Part shown: one piece after another, positions 5,687-5,877 of the stretch
How the letters are laid out: each line of letters opens with the position of its first letter
Numbering within the stretch: position 1 is the first letter of the stretch
Origin: Clostridiales bacterium
GTDB taxonomy: Bacteria; Bacillota; Clostridia; Oscillospirales; Acutalibacteraceae
Assembly (NCBI GenBank): GCA_019416395.1
Contig: DXXH01000119.1
Span: 1-5,877, forward strand
Length of the DNA: 5,877 nt
Direction of reading: 5' to 3'
Position numbers and translations under genes: made by a program
Notes under the pieces: generated by a model
What the model saw: the letters and a program-made list of their open reading frames with translations, nothing else
The model's database searches: none
Told to the model about the DNA's origin: nothing

Positions 5687-5877
5687 TTGAACCAAGAATA
5701 TCTGCAGGGTCTGTCAAGCGACATGGACTCTCCGGAGGATGCCGTCTTTTTCAAAGCTACCCCACATAATATCGCGGCTTTTCTCGCCGCTCACCGCTGG
5801 GCAGATATGACCGCTATCGGTACTGTGGACGAAAAGACATTTCTCACCGCCCGGATGGGACTGATCGATATCTGTCC
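5687..5877 (+). CDS. Unrecognised protein, TTG start, cut by right edge
   Basis: A frame opens at TTG 5687 and stays open for 63 codons plus two bases to the window end. The visible protein begins NQEYLQGLSSDMDSPEDAVF after the initiator and continues through NIAAFLAAHRWADMTAIGT to a segment ending FLTARMGLIDIC. I do not recognise the family. The part seen is soluble and helical in character, with no signal peptide or membrane segment. The start is chosen because AAAGGGTG (5673-5680) lies 6 bases upstream; an in-frame ATG at 5723 (codon 13) has no comparable ribosome binding site. No convincing promoter was found, and a strong terminator at 5621-5658 sits in what would be its leader, so attenuation is possible. 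Coding character (mixed GC, ordinary codon use) resembles a real gene, but its product is unknown. Confidence 0.65.
   Translation, partial: MNQEYLQGLSSDMDSPEDAVFFKATPHNIAAFLAAHRWADMTAIGTVDEKTFLTARMGLIDIC

Noticed and set aside
1..5877. CRISPR array, insertion sequence, phage or defence genes
   Set aside because: No regularly spaced repeats, no transposase or integrase motifs and no defence-type proteins are visible; the named genes are all housekeeping or metabolic.

Overview
The window looks like chromosomal DNA from a low-to-mid GC Gram-positive anaerobe of the Clostridia, probably an Oscillospiraceae/Ruminococcaceae-type gut Firmicute. I infer this from the GC-rich coding style set against AT-rich intergenic promoters with good sigma-A consensus, the AGGAGG-like ribosome binding sites, a TTG start, and the gene content. 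No lineage marker proves it.

Layout: (1) 1-501, minus strand: the N-terminal 167 codons of a ZapA-type cell-division protein, running off the left edge. (2) 502-868: divergent intergenic region with a possible minus-strand promoter for zapA, two tandem plus-strand promoters (P1 and P2), a nested dyad between them, and an AT-rich 5' leader. (3) 869-3307, plus: glycogen/maltodextrin phosphorylase GlgP, intact with its PLP lysine. (4) 3308-3436: gap holding two strong hairpins. (5) 3437-5314, plus: an intact cytoplasmic GH13 alpha-glycosidase of the neopullulanase/amylopullulanase-like type. (6) 5311-5500, plus: sigma-A promoter, tRNA-Arg(ACG) with encoded CCA, and a perfect 28-bp palindromic terminator. 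(7) 5501-5686: no protein gene seen. It holds a small hairpin, an isolated tRNA T-arm-like fragment on the minus strand and a strong plus-strand terminator. (8) 5687-5877, plus: the start of an unrecognised protein with a TTG start codon, cut by the right edge.

GlgP and the GH13 enzyme form an obvious alpha-glucan breakdown pair. GlgP releases glucose-1-phosphate from non-reducing ends of alpha-1,4 chains, and the GH13 enzyme hydrolyses internal or branch linkages or short maltodextrins that the phosphorylase cannot finish. No terminator separates the pair from the tRNA, so some read-through into the tRNA-Arg unit is likely.

I do not see a previously undescribed system, mobile element or CRISPR array here. 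The most interesting leads are small: the dyad between the glgP promoters, the two hairpins ahead of the GH13 gene, the orphan T-arm fragment, and the unknown TTG-start gene behind a terminator.
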